This document shows, one piece after another, positions 11,470 through 27,647 of a stretch of 64,000 bases of DNA; positions within the stretch are counted from its first letter, which is position 1; every line of letters starts with the position of its first letter. The stretch covers positions 14,905,683 through 14,969,682 of the forward strand of contig HG738139.1 in assembly GCA_000499405.2 (NCBI GenBank). The letters run 5' to 3'. The DNA comes from Onchocerca volvulus. Lineage: Eukaryota > Nematoda > Chromadorea > Rhabditida > Onchocercidae. Below the pieces are notes generated by a model, which saw only the letters and a program-made list of their open reading frames with translations, searched no databases and was not told where the DNA came from. The position numbers and the translations under genes were made by a program.

Positions 11470-12083
11470 TGAATTAATGAATTAGATGTGTGAATTAATG
11501 AGCATTTTTCGTACATATATATATACATGAAAGCATCGTTATAAACAGTGTAAAAATTTCTTTTTTCGTTTCCCAAGTTGAATGATATTTCAGGATAAAA
11601 TATGATACTTGATTATTCCGATAGCTGATCAATAATTTTTAAATCTTAAATATCTGTTTATGGTTTTAATTAAAAAACAATGCTTCAATACACTAGATTC
11701 AATGAGAAAATTACATTGCATAGGCGTCGGCAAAGGTTGAATATTTTGTGCGTAATTTCCTATATATCGTTATCTTCTATTTACTCGGTAGCTGTAATTC
11801 TAATTATTTGAAAAAAAATTTGAAGTACTTTTGATTTTTTGTATAAGACAACTTTTACTCATTAATGCTAAATACAACGCCATTTTTCAATGTTTCGAAA
11901 ATTGAAAAAAATTTTGCGTTCAGAAAAAAAGAAATAGTTTGGGAAAAAAACTGAAGGATTCTTATAAGCTTACAATGGAGTCATTTGTGTTATTTCTAAG
12001 ATATTGTTAATTGTTATAATCTAATAATCAGATAGACAAGATAAATGACTAATTAATTGTACTGAAAAATGATTCTTGTATAG

Positions 12084-12149
12084 CAAAAATTGATACGGAA
12101 ATTGGAACATTGTAGAAAGATATATTGTAATGATCGATCGGAAAGACAA
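12084..12149 (+). CDS. Possible internal exon, unassigned
   Basis: A 66-nt phase-0 segment between GTATAG and a good donor (CAA|GTAAGG), encoding a basic peptide containing LIRKLEHCRKIYCNDRSERQ. The frame stays open past the donor to 12320. No partner exons were found, so it may be chance. Confidence 0.2.
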
Positions 12150-12589
12150 GTAAGGAATTTGATACCGCAGGAAATGAATTATATGAAAAATTTAATTGAA
12201 ATACGTCGTAAATCTGGCATAAAAGAATGGATTATTAGAAAAAATTGGGAAAATTTAGTAAAATGGATTATAGAAATTATAAAATATTTTAGTATAATAA
12301 GAAATTGCAATTTAATATGAGAACTTAAATCGAATTTGGATTATATCAAATCAAAATTAACGAAAGAATTTACCCATTAGTAAGGATATTAACCCGGAAG
12401 TATTTCCCGATAATTGCACTAATTTATCAATTTTATCAGTTTCCTTTTCATGTCTTATTCTATAACAGAGTTTTGCAATAGTTCAGTTTAAAACAAAAAA
12501 AAAAAAAAAAAAAGAAAAAAATTATAAATAGATTATTCGTGAAAAAGGAAACTAAATCTAATTTATGAACCTAATTTATTTTAGTACCA

Positions 12590-12632
12590 CCCTCTCTCTA
12601 TCTCTCTCTTTCTCTCTCTCTCATCTTTCTCA
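12590..12632. repeat. (CT)n microsatellite
   Basis: CTCTCTCTATCTCTCTC-type dinucleotide repeat with a few interruptions. Confidence 0.85.
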
Positions 12633-13696
12633 GGTTTAAATTCCATCTCATTCTTGCCATTTCTTCTTTCTCATTTCTGTTTATTAGTAACTTTTAAAAA
12701 AAAAAAAAAATTAAATTTTAAGAAGAGAATTTATTCGAATCTTTATGAAATAAATTATTATATTAAATAATAAATAAGCGATATTTCTAGTAAAGAACGT
12801 GATCATTGACGTGATCGTTCGTTTATCACTTATGTAGATATTAGCGTGTACGTTGAACATAAGTGTTAAGTGTAAAATGAAGACTTGGTTAGATGCGAAA
12901 ATTTTCGCAATATTTTCAATCGTCTAGAAAAGGCAATTGTGCGTATTGAAGTAAATTTTATTACTTTTTACGTGAAATTATGATTTTACAGAAGTTTACG
13001 TTCGTAAACATAAATTCATGTAATGTTAATGTTTTGTTTAATGCTGAGAAAAACGGCTTTAACTTCCTGGTATTTTTTTCAGCATGAAAAATTAAAAAAG
13101 AAGGATTCACATTGAAAAAACGATTTAAAGAATATATGACCGTCTTTAAAGTATTCAACTTTTTTCTCTTGTTAAACGAGCATTTCGATATTTATTCCGG
13201 TTTTCTAACTGTAATCGTTCGCTTGCATATACTCCCATCAAGAAATACCCATGTTTGTAATAATTCATGTATGTGACATTACTGATAAGGTTTATCAGTA
13301 GTACAAATTCATGGATAGCTTTAAAATTTCTATCTGTAATCTAAAAATTTATCATCTACGATTTTCATTAAAAAAAATTCATCATCTACGAATTTCATAA
13401 AATTTTTTGAGATAGTTCTATTATGATAATATTTTATTCGAAATTTTACAAAAAAGCTTTTTAGATATTTTTGATAAAAAGAATGATAAAAATAAGTCAT
13501 CTAATGCTTATCTGCTGCTATATTAACAAGAATGATAACTATACCAGATAAAATAAAATGCTAATCAGGAAATCATTTATCATGATTGTTAACTGTTAGT
13601 AAGGTCGTTTAAATCATCATGATTGCTAGGAAACACTGATAAATTTTTACTGTGTTCGATTTCTTTTTAAATCCCATATAGTTTCTTTTTATACAG

Positions 13697-13737
<41 letters not shown>

Positions 13738-15811
13738 ATCGAACAAAAACAATATCAAAAGATGAGCAAATGTTCGATGCAAAATATTTGGAATTGATTG
13801 ATCCTTTTTGTGTAAAATTTGTTGGTGGAAAAATGCTAACATTTTATGACAAATCAGCAATCTTTTTTTTCTTTTTTTTTTTAAAAGTTTTTTTTTTTTG
13901 AATAGAAAGAATAAGCGATCTTTGAATTGTATCATTTTTCTCTTCATTTTTCGACACTTTTTTTTTTTTCAATCTATTTCAATTATTTGGTGAGAAAATT
14001 TTATATGTGATTTTATAATTTTCATTTTCAAGTATTTGATAAAAAGATTTTATAATTTTGTAAGTATTTTACAAAGTATAATTTTCTCATTCAAATATTT
14101 GATAAGAATATTTCATAATTTTTCTCTTATGATTTTATAAATATTATAATTTTTTGTTTCAAATATTTGATAAGAAAATTTCATAATTTTATAATTATTA
14201 TCGTAATATTTACCAGAAATTATGTAAATGTAAAAAAAAAATACGTATTTTTTATTCATTTTTAATGTATGTTTTCGCATATTTACGTGTACTCATACTT
14301 ATTCTACGTATTCAACATTATAAATCTCAATTTTGCCCAATCTTGAGATTTTATGCAAAAAATAAGAAATCATTAAATTATTTGCTAGTTTAATTTTTAA
14401 AATTACTTTTTGTTGACGAATTTCTTAATAATTATCATTAAGCATAATTACACATTTTAAGCAATTCGAAATTTTTGCTTCCATAGCAACTAAAATGATT
14501 CTTTTTTCCTTTATTATCAACTTAAGTGGCTTTTTATTTCAAAACTTGAGCGATTTATTTATGAGCAGTAAAAACTAAAAGAAAAATAAAGTAACAATTG
14601 CGGAGAAAAATAGGAGAAAATAATAATAATAATGATTTTGATCATTGATACTTCTCCTGTCATCCACATCTTACATCATTCTACATATTTTTTTTTGTCA
14701 ACAACTAAATCTGCCATGTTGTTGTTCGAAATTTTCGGAATTTGTTTATAATTTCTTATGTATACTTAGTATATATATTTGTTATAATAGTTTTTTTTCT
14801 TTCTTTTTTTCTATAAAGATCAAAATTTTATTAGTTTATATAAGCATTTATCGAAAATACTATCAAATATTTGTTGATATATCAAGCTCTTTTAATCATT
14901 AATTTTTTTTTTTTTTCGTTTTGATTCTAACTTTTAGTAAATAGAATAAGGATAAAAAGATTGATTGGTAATCAAATCTAGCCAATCAAACTGATCAAAA
15001 GTGATTTATTTTGGGTAATGATTGACAAAAAAAAAAAAAAAAAAAAAGATATGGCCTGTTGTTTATTCAGTTATTTATTACGGCTAATCAAATATTAAAA
15101 ATTATATTGTTCGATTTTATTGCATATTTGCAAATTAAATCACAAAGAAAAAATTAATCATATTTCATGCAATTTATAGATTTCTTGAAAAGATTGTAAA
15201 TTTTTGTGCAGAGTAAAAATTATTATTATTTCAAAACATGCTAGGAACAAGTTTTTTCACTTCCAGAAGAAATAGGAATAATAATTTACGATAACTTTTG
15301 CACATTTATATATATTTTTTTTTCTTCTGATTATATTAATAATTTCACAAAAGGTAGCTTCTTCAATGATATTTTTAAAATTATCACATAAAAATGAACA
15401 GTATAGATTTTGTCATATGTTAATGAATGATGTGTTATAATATATATTCTGTTATTTTTATTGATAATAGCTAGTATATTTATCATATTTAACAAAAAAA
15501 AAAAAATTCTTTTATTCTTTTCACAATTCAATTAATTTTTTATTTTTAGATCACTTGGAACAATAAAATATATATTTGCGAAAAAAAGGTTATAACTTTT
15601 TATGCGAAAAATTAATTTTATAATATTTTTAGATCGTAATGTAATAAGTTGAAAGATTATGTTTTAACAAAATTACTAGCTAGGATAAAATTAACGATGA
15701 TTAGATTTGGGATGAAATTAGATGGCATTAGTTGTGCTAATATAAGTAGAATAATGATTTCTGATTTCAAAGTGATATGATTGATATTAGCGAAGCGGTA
15801 GTATTACTTAC

Positions 15812-15877
15812 ACCTTCTGGTATTGCAATAGGTACCACATCCTTTGGTACTGGTACTACAATAGGTACCACATTCTT
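15812..15877 (-). CDS. Possible 66-nt mini-exon encoding a Val-Pro-Ile repeat
   Basis: On the minus strand, GATTCAG precedes a 22-codon open segment (KNVVPIVVPVPKDVVPIAIP then EG) followed by the consensus donor GTAAGT. It starts and ends in phase 0. The peptide contains an internal repeat (VVPI...VPKDVVPI), mirrored by two CAATAGGTACCACA words in the DNA. The plus strand also has an ATG-started ORF across the same bases (15777-15881), so the strand is uncertain. No partner exons were identified. Confidence 0.35.
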
Positions 15878-15881
15878 CTGA

Positions 15882-18440
<2,559 letters not shown>

Positions 18441-18448
18441 TTTTTCAG
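18441..18448 (+). promoter_or_regulatory. Probable trans-splice or 5' UTR acceptor of the Mondo gene
   Basis: A long T tract ending TTTTTCAG, 55 nt upstream of the ATG at 18504, with no in-frame coding upstream. Confidence 0.5.
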
Positions 18449-18503
18449 GAAAGAAAAATTTATTTCATCTTAATTTGTGCTCGAAATTTGGTGATTTGTT
18501 CAA

Positions 18504-21500
18504 ATGACATCAAAATCATCGTCGCAAGAACCGATCCATAGTGGTCATTTTATGACCTCCAATCCACATAGTGATGAATTACTACCTGATGAGGAAGTTG
18601 TTCGTATTTTTTGTTGCTATTTTTCTTTTTGAAGTAATGTTAAAATATCAAATTTGATTAATATTGCTATAAATCATTTCATTTAAAATGAAATGGAACA
18701 TATTTTATTGATTTAGTAACCCCAAAAAATTGATAGTATCGAATCAGTGTAATAATCATATTTGGAAAGAAAGTAGAATCTTCATTCGGTTATTATTAAT
18801 TTAACATTATTATTAGCGATTTCGTATTATTTTCAAAATTTTTATCAAAATTTGGTTGTCGGATTAAAATGAATGATGATTATGTTTGAAACAAAAATAG
18901 TTTTTTGATGCTTTCACCTGGTTAGAATAAGATCAGATGAATGATTGATTAAAGAATTGCGATAACTAATTCTTTAAATTTACATATTTTTTAAAATCTA
19001 AAACAAAAATGTTATTTGATTGCTGATTAATAAACTTTCTTATTAATCTATTCTTTATTTCACCGCCTTCAAATGTAGTTTAAAACTTCCTGAAAATTTT
19101 TCGATAAAATTTATTGTCATTCATCAGTAAAATCTTTTCAAAAAAAAAAAAATCGCGAATTTTTTCAACAAAATAAAGAAAAAAACAACGAATGTGTTAC
19201 TTCATCAAATGCTCCATCTTTTTTTTTTTTTTTTTAATTCTATTCACTTTATTTTACTTAATTGCACAAGTAATTATTCCATAAGTAATTAAGTAACTAA
19301 AAGAAAAATTTTAAAATTGTGATATTAGGAGAATTCTAAAAATTAATGATTAGATATTATCCTGATTAACTTAAAATTTCTTTCATGAGACGAAAATCGA
19401 TAAGTAAAGAATATAAATTATATTTTTGTTTAAAATTAATACATACTTTTTTTTTCTAGGTTGTGGTTGAGGATGATGTAGTTGAGCATATGCAAGATGA
19501 TGAGCAAAAGGATGAAGATTTACGCGATTTGAATGTTCAAGTAAGTTTTTTTTATGCTTATGGTTTATCTTTATATATTTGAAATTTGAAAAAAATCTGT
19601 AGTTTTTGAAATGGAAAATTTAATTTTGATACATATTAAAAAAAAATTTAATAAAAAAGCATTTATATCGAAACTAATGAAAAGAATCTTTGATCTTTGA
19701 ATGGTTTCCATAGTATTACCTTGGAAACCATTTGTAGAGTAAATGCCTTTTTCATTAGTTCCTTGTTTTTTTTTTTTTTTCTTTTCTATCACAAATTCGC
19801 ATTCATTAATTTGTTTACTGTTTCTTTGATAAAATTTAGAAAAATTTTCTTACTAATTTTTTTTGTAAATTATTTGTTTGATATAGATGTTTGATGCGTA
19901 TGATTTTTCGTTCGAAAAAATGTTGCACTTAGCAAGTTTAAAATAAAATAAAATAAATAATTGAACAGCTGATATGACGCAATTTATCATTGGTAGACTA
20001 AAATATTGATTTAAAAAATTTTTGTCTTTTCATATCGATAACATCTATTCTGCAATATATTTCTGCCAAAATTTTTTCGTAATTTACGATTTGAAGAAAA
20101 GAAGTTAGAAGAGCAGCAGTGATTTAAAAGTTATCTCAAGATAGATAGATAGATAGATAAAGTACGGAATGTAGCTATGTCATGTAACATTTTAATTTAA
20201 AACATATTTAAAGCTTTTTGCATTTTTATATAACTGTGAAATTTTCTTCGGTGAAATTCTTCAGAAAAGTGAAAATTATGCAAGTTATGTATTATGTATT
20301 TCAAACGTGATTTCAGAAATAATTGCAAAATAGTTATGTATTAATTTAATGATATCATTTATTTAATAGTTTTGTTTTTTGAAAAGAAGAGTTTTTCTTT
20401 TTTTTTTTTTTAAAACCAATTTTAGGATGAAAAACCGGTTACTTTTTACAAATTTGGTCCAAAAAGAACACAATCAATAGCGATCGATGTATCTTTGAAC
20501 AAATTAAATAAATGTATCAAAGTGGCTTATAAGTTAGCTCTTTTCTTTTTTAATTCTATATCATTTATTTCTTGTTTTTTTTTCAAATATATTTAATGAA
20601 TTATTTAAAAATGGTTTTTTCATGTAATTATAATACTTTTGCGTGATTTATTCCGATCAACTTTGATGTATTTAGAATATTTTCTGATCGATTTCCACAT
20701 TTGTATTTAGTGCATTCTTTTTTTTTTTTTTTTTTTTTTAAAATTTTTTTTTTTTTTTTTTTTGAGAAATTTTAAGAAATAAGTTTCTAACAGTAGTTAA
20801 TAAGAAATGTGTTTATAATTGTAGCCAGAAAGTAAGTCTTCCGTCTAATGATAAATGATCAGCTATTGAAAAGTTTTTTAATTGAAATATTGCAATCATT
20901 CTATTTATTAAAGACGAAAACGCGGAACTGAGCCTTCTTAAAGTAATGATAATGATATCATTACTGATTAAAGGTAGACAGTATCTAACTGCTAATCATT
21001 AATCATTGCATCAAGTTGATATTTCATTGAGAAGTTCAAAATCGATCCGATTATATGCATGTAAAACATTAATGTCGCATTGGGAAGCGAAATGTTCGTA
21101 ATAATTTGAGAAAGTATCAGTTAGTAATATTTTGTTCAAAATAAACTTCAATTTAATTACTGTAACTGAATTACTTTTTATTGATAGAACAAACGAACAA
21201 TTGCTCCTATTGTCATCATTTTTTTTTTTTAATTTTCGGAAAATGATTTAATTTTAGTTTTATTTAGTCTTACTTCATTTATTCTTTTTTTCTGTCTATA
21301 TGCTGTACAAAATATATTTTACATGCAATTTATAAATTTTACAAGTCAATTAATTAAGAAAATGATCTTTGGTGATTAAATGTAATGAATTGTATTTACA
21401 GTGAATCTTTTTTGAGGCATACCTATAAAAATGTAGTGTTTATTGCATTCCATAGCATTATCACTTAAATAGATAAGGAGATGTTAGAATTCTGAGATTT

Positions 21501-24500
21501 ATGTAAATTCGTTCAATTCTATACCTTTTTTTTTTTTTTTCAAATTCTCATTTGACGAAGACAGGAGCAAAATTATCTTTAAAATTAATTATTCTCGTTT
21601 TGTTTTATTTTATTGTTAGAAAATATGATCTATTATGATATCATTTTGAGGAAATGCTATCTTGATGTAGAATTGATAAGAGTTGTTATAAATATCGAAA
21701 TTTCTAGCGAAGAATATATGACAATGATTTAAACTATGATGAAAGTAGCGAAATGGATGGGATTAGATGATTCTAGAATTGATATAAATTTTGGATTTAT
21801 ATCAATTCAGTTCGATAAATAAGAAATTATCCGAAATTATAATCATTTTTAATATCACTTTGCAAAATTATAATATATTAAATATTCGATTTGATTTGCA
21901 GTAAAATGACAACACCGAAGTGGAAAGATTTCAAAGGATTACGATTACATTGGAAGCAACGAATACGCTTAAATAATGTGATCTGGAGAGCTTATTATAT
22001 GGAATGTATGTCTGTTATTTATTATAGCTGATTAATATTTCGATTAGATAATCTTAAATTATGAAGATAAAAATCAATAATCGATGTTATTTGTCATTTG
22101 TTGAATAGTAATATAGCAATAAATGAGAGAGAGAGAGAGAGAGAGAGAAGATGAAATATTAATTCTTATATCACATTTATAACAATTTTATCTGCTAAGA
22201 AAATAAAAAGTTTATTTTTGATACTCAAAATGATGTTTTTTAAAATGATATAATATAAATCAAATTGATTAAAATTTGATTTCATCTAGTATTTTTATAA
22301 TTTGTAAGATATTTAAAATTACAATTTGAAATACTTTACTAAATTGATGATAGTTGATATATAGCTGATAAAAAAGTAAAAAATTTTGAGATCATAAAAT
22401 GGTATGTTACAATGTAGAATTAGAATTATTTTTTTTAATGCTTTTATTGATTACATCTGAAATATTTCTTTTTCCACTAAAATTTTGTTTTATAGTTCGA
22501 CGACCTGATAAGGATAAAGGAAAAGGAACACCATATTGTTATTTCACTGTACCAGATGATGATTGTACACATGCTAAATTCACGGTAAGTTTAAAAAATT
22601 TTTCTTTAATTTCTATTTTGATTTTATTTGGATAACATTGATGTTGTGAATGATAAAAATATCTGAGATGAAACTTATCATCAATTTTTGGCAAATTATT
22701 TTGGGTAAAGTTCATTTTGGTTTGCATTTTGAAAAAAAAAAACCAATAATATTAGGGTACTATTGTGGAAGGAATGTACTGGAAGAGAAGTATGGATGCA
22801 TTGAAAGCCCAATATAAACGATGGCGTCATTTGAAAACACGAAAAAGAGGACGACGACGGGTATTCGTTTACATAACTTTTGAATTTACATTCATTTTTG
22901 CCTTTTTTGATTTTCAAATTTTGAAATGAAACAAATGACTTCCAGTCTAATAAGTCATTAGCAATTGAACGATTAATAATACTTTTAGAAAATTAAAAAT
23001 TTATTGAAGAATAATAATGATGAAGTGGAAAGAAATAAGTAAAAAGGACAATGAATGAAATATCTAAGATTGATAAATAAAATGAATTTAGGGTATCAGT
23101 TGGAATCAAGAGATTAGTTCCGTCCCACAGCTAGCTGCACAAAATTCAATGCCGAAAAATCGATCTTCAGAGCAACCAGATGCGGATGATTTAGATAATG
23201 AATTTACGGATACACTTTTTGCCAATCTTATGCAACCATATACATTTCCGAATCCAAAAGAAATAAGTAATTTTTACGAAATTTCGATTGGTTTCATTTT
23301 TTATTCTAATGTTCTTTAATGCTTTTTTAAATTACCTGAAATTCAATATCATTTGTTTAATGTACCATTGATTGGTACAAAGAAGAAGGAGGAAGAGAAC
23401 ATTCTTTTTTTTTTTTTTTCATTTTTTCCTAAAGGAACTTTCAATTTTCATCATACAAAAGTATAAAATGACTTTTAACATTTCTCACGATTTCGTTTAA
23501 AAAATTGGTCAACATTCTCATAACTTGCACTTTAACGAAAGACGAATCAATTGTGAGTTGGTAAGAAAGACTTTCTTTTTGTGAAGATGATTTTCTTATT
23601 GAAAGTAAAAGTAAGTAATTGATTTATTTAATATCAAACTTTTACTATCATTTTTTAGCACAAGGATGTAATGCTGATGTGATGCAACCTGGATTGCTAT
23701 CATTACAACCAAGTATCGAAGAAATAATGGCATCTCTTGGTAAGTCGAATTCTTTTGAATATAATTTATGTTTTAGTCATTTGTAGAAAAAGATTAATTA
23801 AGTTGAATTGTAAAGTTAAAAAAAGGCATATATTTAGATTAATATCAATCATATAATGCCAATACAACAATAATACCATCATCGTTGTAATTTATATATT
23901 CCCTTGCAGAGTCCTGAACTATTGAAAATAAAAATTAATGAATAAAATGCTAGTACGAAGAGGAATCATTGGGGGGAGTAGCATATTGATCAAATTAATA
24001 AGCCATCGTCTTCTGAAATGGTCTAAGCATTTTTCCATTTCCACCTTTCCGTTTACCCGAAGTTATTCTGTAGAATTATGATTGGATTTTATTATATAAA
24101 TGAAGGAGCAAAAATTTTTAGTTTAAATTGAATTAAAAAAAAAAAAAAAAAACATGCAACTTTTGAATTAATTGATAATCATAGTGATGAAAAGTATTTT
24201 TGAGAAGATGATATTTTGTTAATTTTAACGAACATCCTAAGATGATGAGATTTTAAACTCTTACTATTTCTCAATTTCCAAATTTTCATTCAATTTTTTT
24301 TTTTTTGCAGATCCACCAGAACAATTACTGGATGAAATTGGAAATTATAGTGCATTAAGTGTTTCAACAGCTTCACCATGTACACCGAAGGAATATGAGA
24401 CAACTTTTACAAGCTTTACAAATTCGACAGAACAACCAACAAGGCAATCATCCACCATAGCACCGCAAATTCTTCTTGCTAATTCTTCGGCGCCAACTTA

Positions 24501-27500
24501 TTCACAGGTAATCTGCTTCTAGAAAAAAAAAATTTGTATTCTACATAGAAGTAAACGTCTTGTACTCTATATAGAAGTAAACGTCAAACTGGACTTTCGT
24601 GAATTTCAATATTTATTAATTTCACCTCAAGAATTGAAATCGAAATGTAAAAGAAAGAAAACGACCAAAAATATGAATGTTGGCGTCCAAATATGATCAT
24701 AATTTTAAATTTATTATTTTCGCATTCGATTTTAATTTAATGTTTTGTCATTTTATAGGCAGCTTATGACCGTACACCATTGATTGCTACAATGCCTTAT
24801 ACAACTGATTCATCAAATTTTGAATATGTACCGCAGTTTCTCACAACTACCATGCAATTCTCATCGTCAGTTCTTCCGAATCGTCCATGGTGGATGAATT
24901 TTCCACCAACTCCTACACCATCTTTGCTGAGTAGTCCCTCAACTCCATCCGTTGTACATAGTCCATCTAGTTCAAGTACCACTGGAATGTCATCCGTAAC
25001 GGTCAACAGCCCGACAGCTATTTCGTCATTGCCATCCGCTGAAACACATCAAATCAATTCTTCAAATAAAAATTCGTTAAAAATTTTCCCTCCTTCAAGT
25101 GATACCTTAAAGCTCCAAACCGAAAGGTGGAATATTGCTGGACCAAGCTCTTTATCATCCCCTGTAATTAATACCGATTCGACAGAACATGGAGTTTGGA
25201 AAGTAAGTTTTTTCAAAAAGTTTGTAAAATTTTGTATCGAAATTTTGTTATATAATAAATTTCTTCAGAAAGAACTTATAGCTTTTTTTTTTCTTCTTTC
25301 AACTTTTTAAATTCAATAGTTTTTGTAGTGATTTTAAATTCACATTCAGTCAGTATTTCTAATTTTTCAACGAAAAATGAATGGTTGAGTTAATTGCTAA
25401 TTGAATGAAGTTGAGTAATTTATATTTTTTAACTTAAATAATGAAATTGAATTTTCAGCAATTATCACCAGCTGCAGTTAGCTTAAATTCACTTCTAATA
25501 CCACAACCTATTTATCCTCAAGAAAGCAATCATATAATACCGAAGAAAATTCCAACGTCGTTACATGAGCGAAGTTTTCTTCTCCCTGCTGGTACAGCAT
25601 CGATTAAACAAGAAAATGAAAAAAATGAGCGAACTCATCGTTTTCCAAAGTATACTACAATTCTTTACAGATATTAAATAAGATTAAAGTAAATAGGTGG
25701 ATCGGCAACTTTGATATGATGGATTGTTGAGATTTTCTTTATATTTCAAAAGAATCGTTGTGTGCGAAATTATTGATGGATTGCGCATCTTAGAAAGTAG
25801 ATATGAATCATATGAGTGATCACTAAATTAAGCAGTTAAATTAATGAATTAAAATTAAAATATTCGAGAGGAGGAAATGTTTTAATGGCTAGAACCTCAG
25901 CAGTCTATCACTTTTGATAGTAGGAAAGAAAATGATTGCATCCATAAGGAATATGTATGTTTGTGCAGGTACGTGTGTGTGTATAAAAAGATTGAAAAAG
26001 AAAATTGGAATTTATGATACCTAAGTAGCAACTAAAATGTAATGACTTTGATGGAAATAAGTATTATTGCACAATGGAGCAAATAATTAAAGCCTTTAGT
26101 AGTTTCAAATTTATTTAAGTTTTTTAAGCCTTTAGTAGTTTCAAATATTTAAGTTTCTAAAAAAAAAAAAATTTCGAAAGAAGTTTTTTATTAAGGCGTG
26201 GCTGTAGGAGCGTGGCAGCAGATAGTACGATTGAACCGGTGGAAAGGAAACGTATTCTACATTTAAATGCTGAACAAAATAGGTTGAGTTTAATTATAAA
26301 TTATCATTAGGAATTCATCAATATTATTTGAATCTTCATTTCCAATAATATAATTCATCTAAAATTGTCCTATTTTAGACGTTATGCATTGAAAGATGGA
26401 TTTGAGCAATTGTTAAATTCGTTACCAAATCTATACGGTTGTGGTACAAAACCAACAAATGCTATTGTTTTAACACGTTCAGCTGAACGCATACGGCAAT
26501 TGAAAATGAAAATTGCGCTTGGTGAAGAAAAAACAAATCAATTAAAACAAAATATACAACGATTAAATGAAAAAATTGCGTTAGTATTCTTTGTTTTTTT
26601 TTTTTTTTTTTATATTTGCTCTCAATTAAAATTCATATTTTTGCATGAGAAATTTTCTGCAAAAAAATAATTTATAAAAAGTATTATATTATTTAATTTA
26701 ATTTGAAGATGCTTATGTATATACATATATAATCATTTGATTTCTTCTCATTCATACTAAGCTATACTTAAATGGCTTGTTTAAAATATTACTTTGTTAA
26801 AAATGTGAATTCATTTCAAACAGCGGTAGAAAATTTCATTTACAATCAGTTAAAAATTATTTTCCTTTACAGATCACTCCAAGCCTCTTTACCATCATCA
26901 TCACGAACCGCTACAAGTAAGATTAGTCAGAAAGCTGAAATGGAACAATATCTAGAACGATATACAAAGGAAAGAACTCGTCAAGATTATCGTTTTTGGG
27001 TTGTAAGTTTTGCAAATAATTGATTTTTGTATTTATGCATATGCATTTTATATAAATATAGTTCTAAACAAGAAATTGTAGAAAATTTTTGCGAATTTCT
27101 TTATGATAATATGCTAAAATCTTTTGAAAATAATTTTCTGTTTTCCTTCCGGTAAAAAAAAAATTGAGAAAGTTTAAGATTGCTTAGGTAAACCACTTTT
27201 ATCTTCACACTTAATTATATACATTTGCATATTTCCGGAAATATCGAAATGAAGGAAGGCGAAAGTACGTCTCGTGTTAGCGCATAATCTTGTAGATTAA
27301 TGATTATTGAAGGTGACAATTTAGGGCAAATATTAGCAGAGTAACTTATGATTGTGGTTTTCTTGATAAAATCACAGTATCGTGAAAGTTATTTTCCAGT
27401 AAAATAAAATTTTCAGATGGCCAAAATGATGCAATCATTGATGGAAACACTGATCGAAAAACTTTGTCATTTATCATCGGACAAAGTTTTAGCTGAAATG

Positions 27501-27647
27501 AGTGAGTGGTTGCAAGAAAATTTCCAACCATCCGTTGTAAGACCGAATGCTTCATCGTTGTTAGTATATTTGGCAACACATGCCGGTATGTTGAATGATC
27601 CAAATGCATTAAAAGAATACATTCAAAAGAAATTATCGCAACAATAA
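18504..27647 (+). CDS. mml-1: Mondo family bHLH-zipper transcription factor (MLXIP/ChREBP type)
   Basis: Fifteen exons join in phase to 771 residues: 18504-18596, 19460-19540, 20426-20532, 21902-22005, 22496-22584, 22756-22860, 23092-23266, 23659-23739, 24311-24507, 24759-25202, 25459-25649, 26196-26282, 26379-26579, 26873-27002, 27417-27647. Mondo conserved regions occupy 1-193: IHSGHFMTSNPHSDE, then SIAIDVSLNKLNKC, TPKWKDFKGLRLHWKQRIRL, NNVIWRAYY and EGMYWKRSMD. DTLF (233-236), PNPKEI and NADVMQPGLLSLQP match the glucose-response segment of vertebrate Mondo proteins. A Ser/Thr/Pro-rich middle follows (about 279-555). The basic region has H578, E582 and R586, the E-box contacts, then helix-loop-helix, zipper (about 620-660) and the C-terminal WMC domain (YRFW near 692). 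Mondo proteins dimerise with Mlx (MXL-2 in worms), shuttle from cytoplasm to nucleus and control metabolic genes. The first donor (18597) is weak and could shift by one codon. Confidence 0.93.
20141..20159. repeat. (GATA)n microsatellite
   Basis: About four and a half GATA units in a Mondo intron. Confidence 0.8.
22125..22150. repeat. (GA)n microsatellite
   Basis: About twelve GA units in a Mondo intron. Confidence 0.9.
24534..24585. repeat. 26-bp tandem duplication in a Mondo intron
   Basis: Two copies of a 26-bp unit ending ATAGAAGTAAACGTC, just after the donor of exon 24311-24507. Confidence 0.75.
26090..26156. repeat. 36-bp tandem duplication in a Mondo intron
   Basis: Two copies starting AAGCCTTTAGTAGTTTCAAA, about 36 bp apart, in the intron before the basic-region exon. 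Confidence 0.75.

Larger units (their letters stand above)
10640..15800. other. Long AT-rich intergenic region
   Basis: Mostly poly-A/T, simple repeats (TAA/ATG-type at 11220-11320, CT-rich at 12590-12632) and a hairpin at 11417-11469. One weak exon candidate lies at 12084-12149. Open stretches at 13609-13947 are products of homopolymers. Confidence 0.55.

Noticed and set aside
13609..13947. Minus-strand Lys-rich ORF
   Set aside because: Composed of poly-T runs read in reverse; no gene-like sequence between them.
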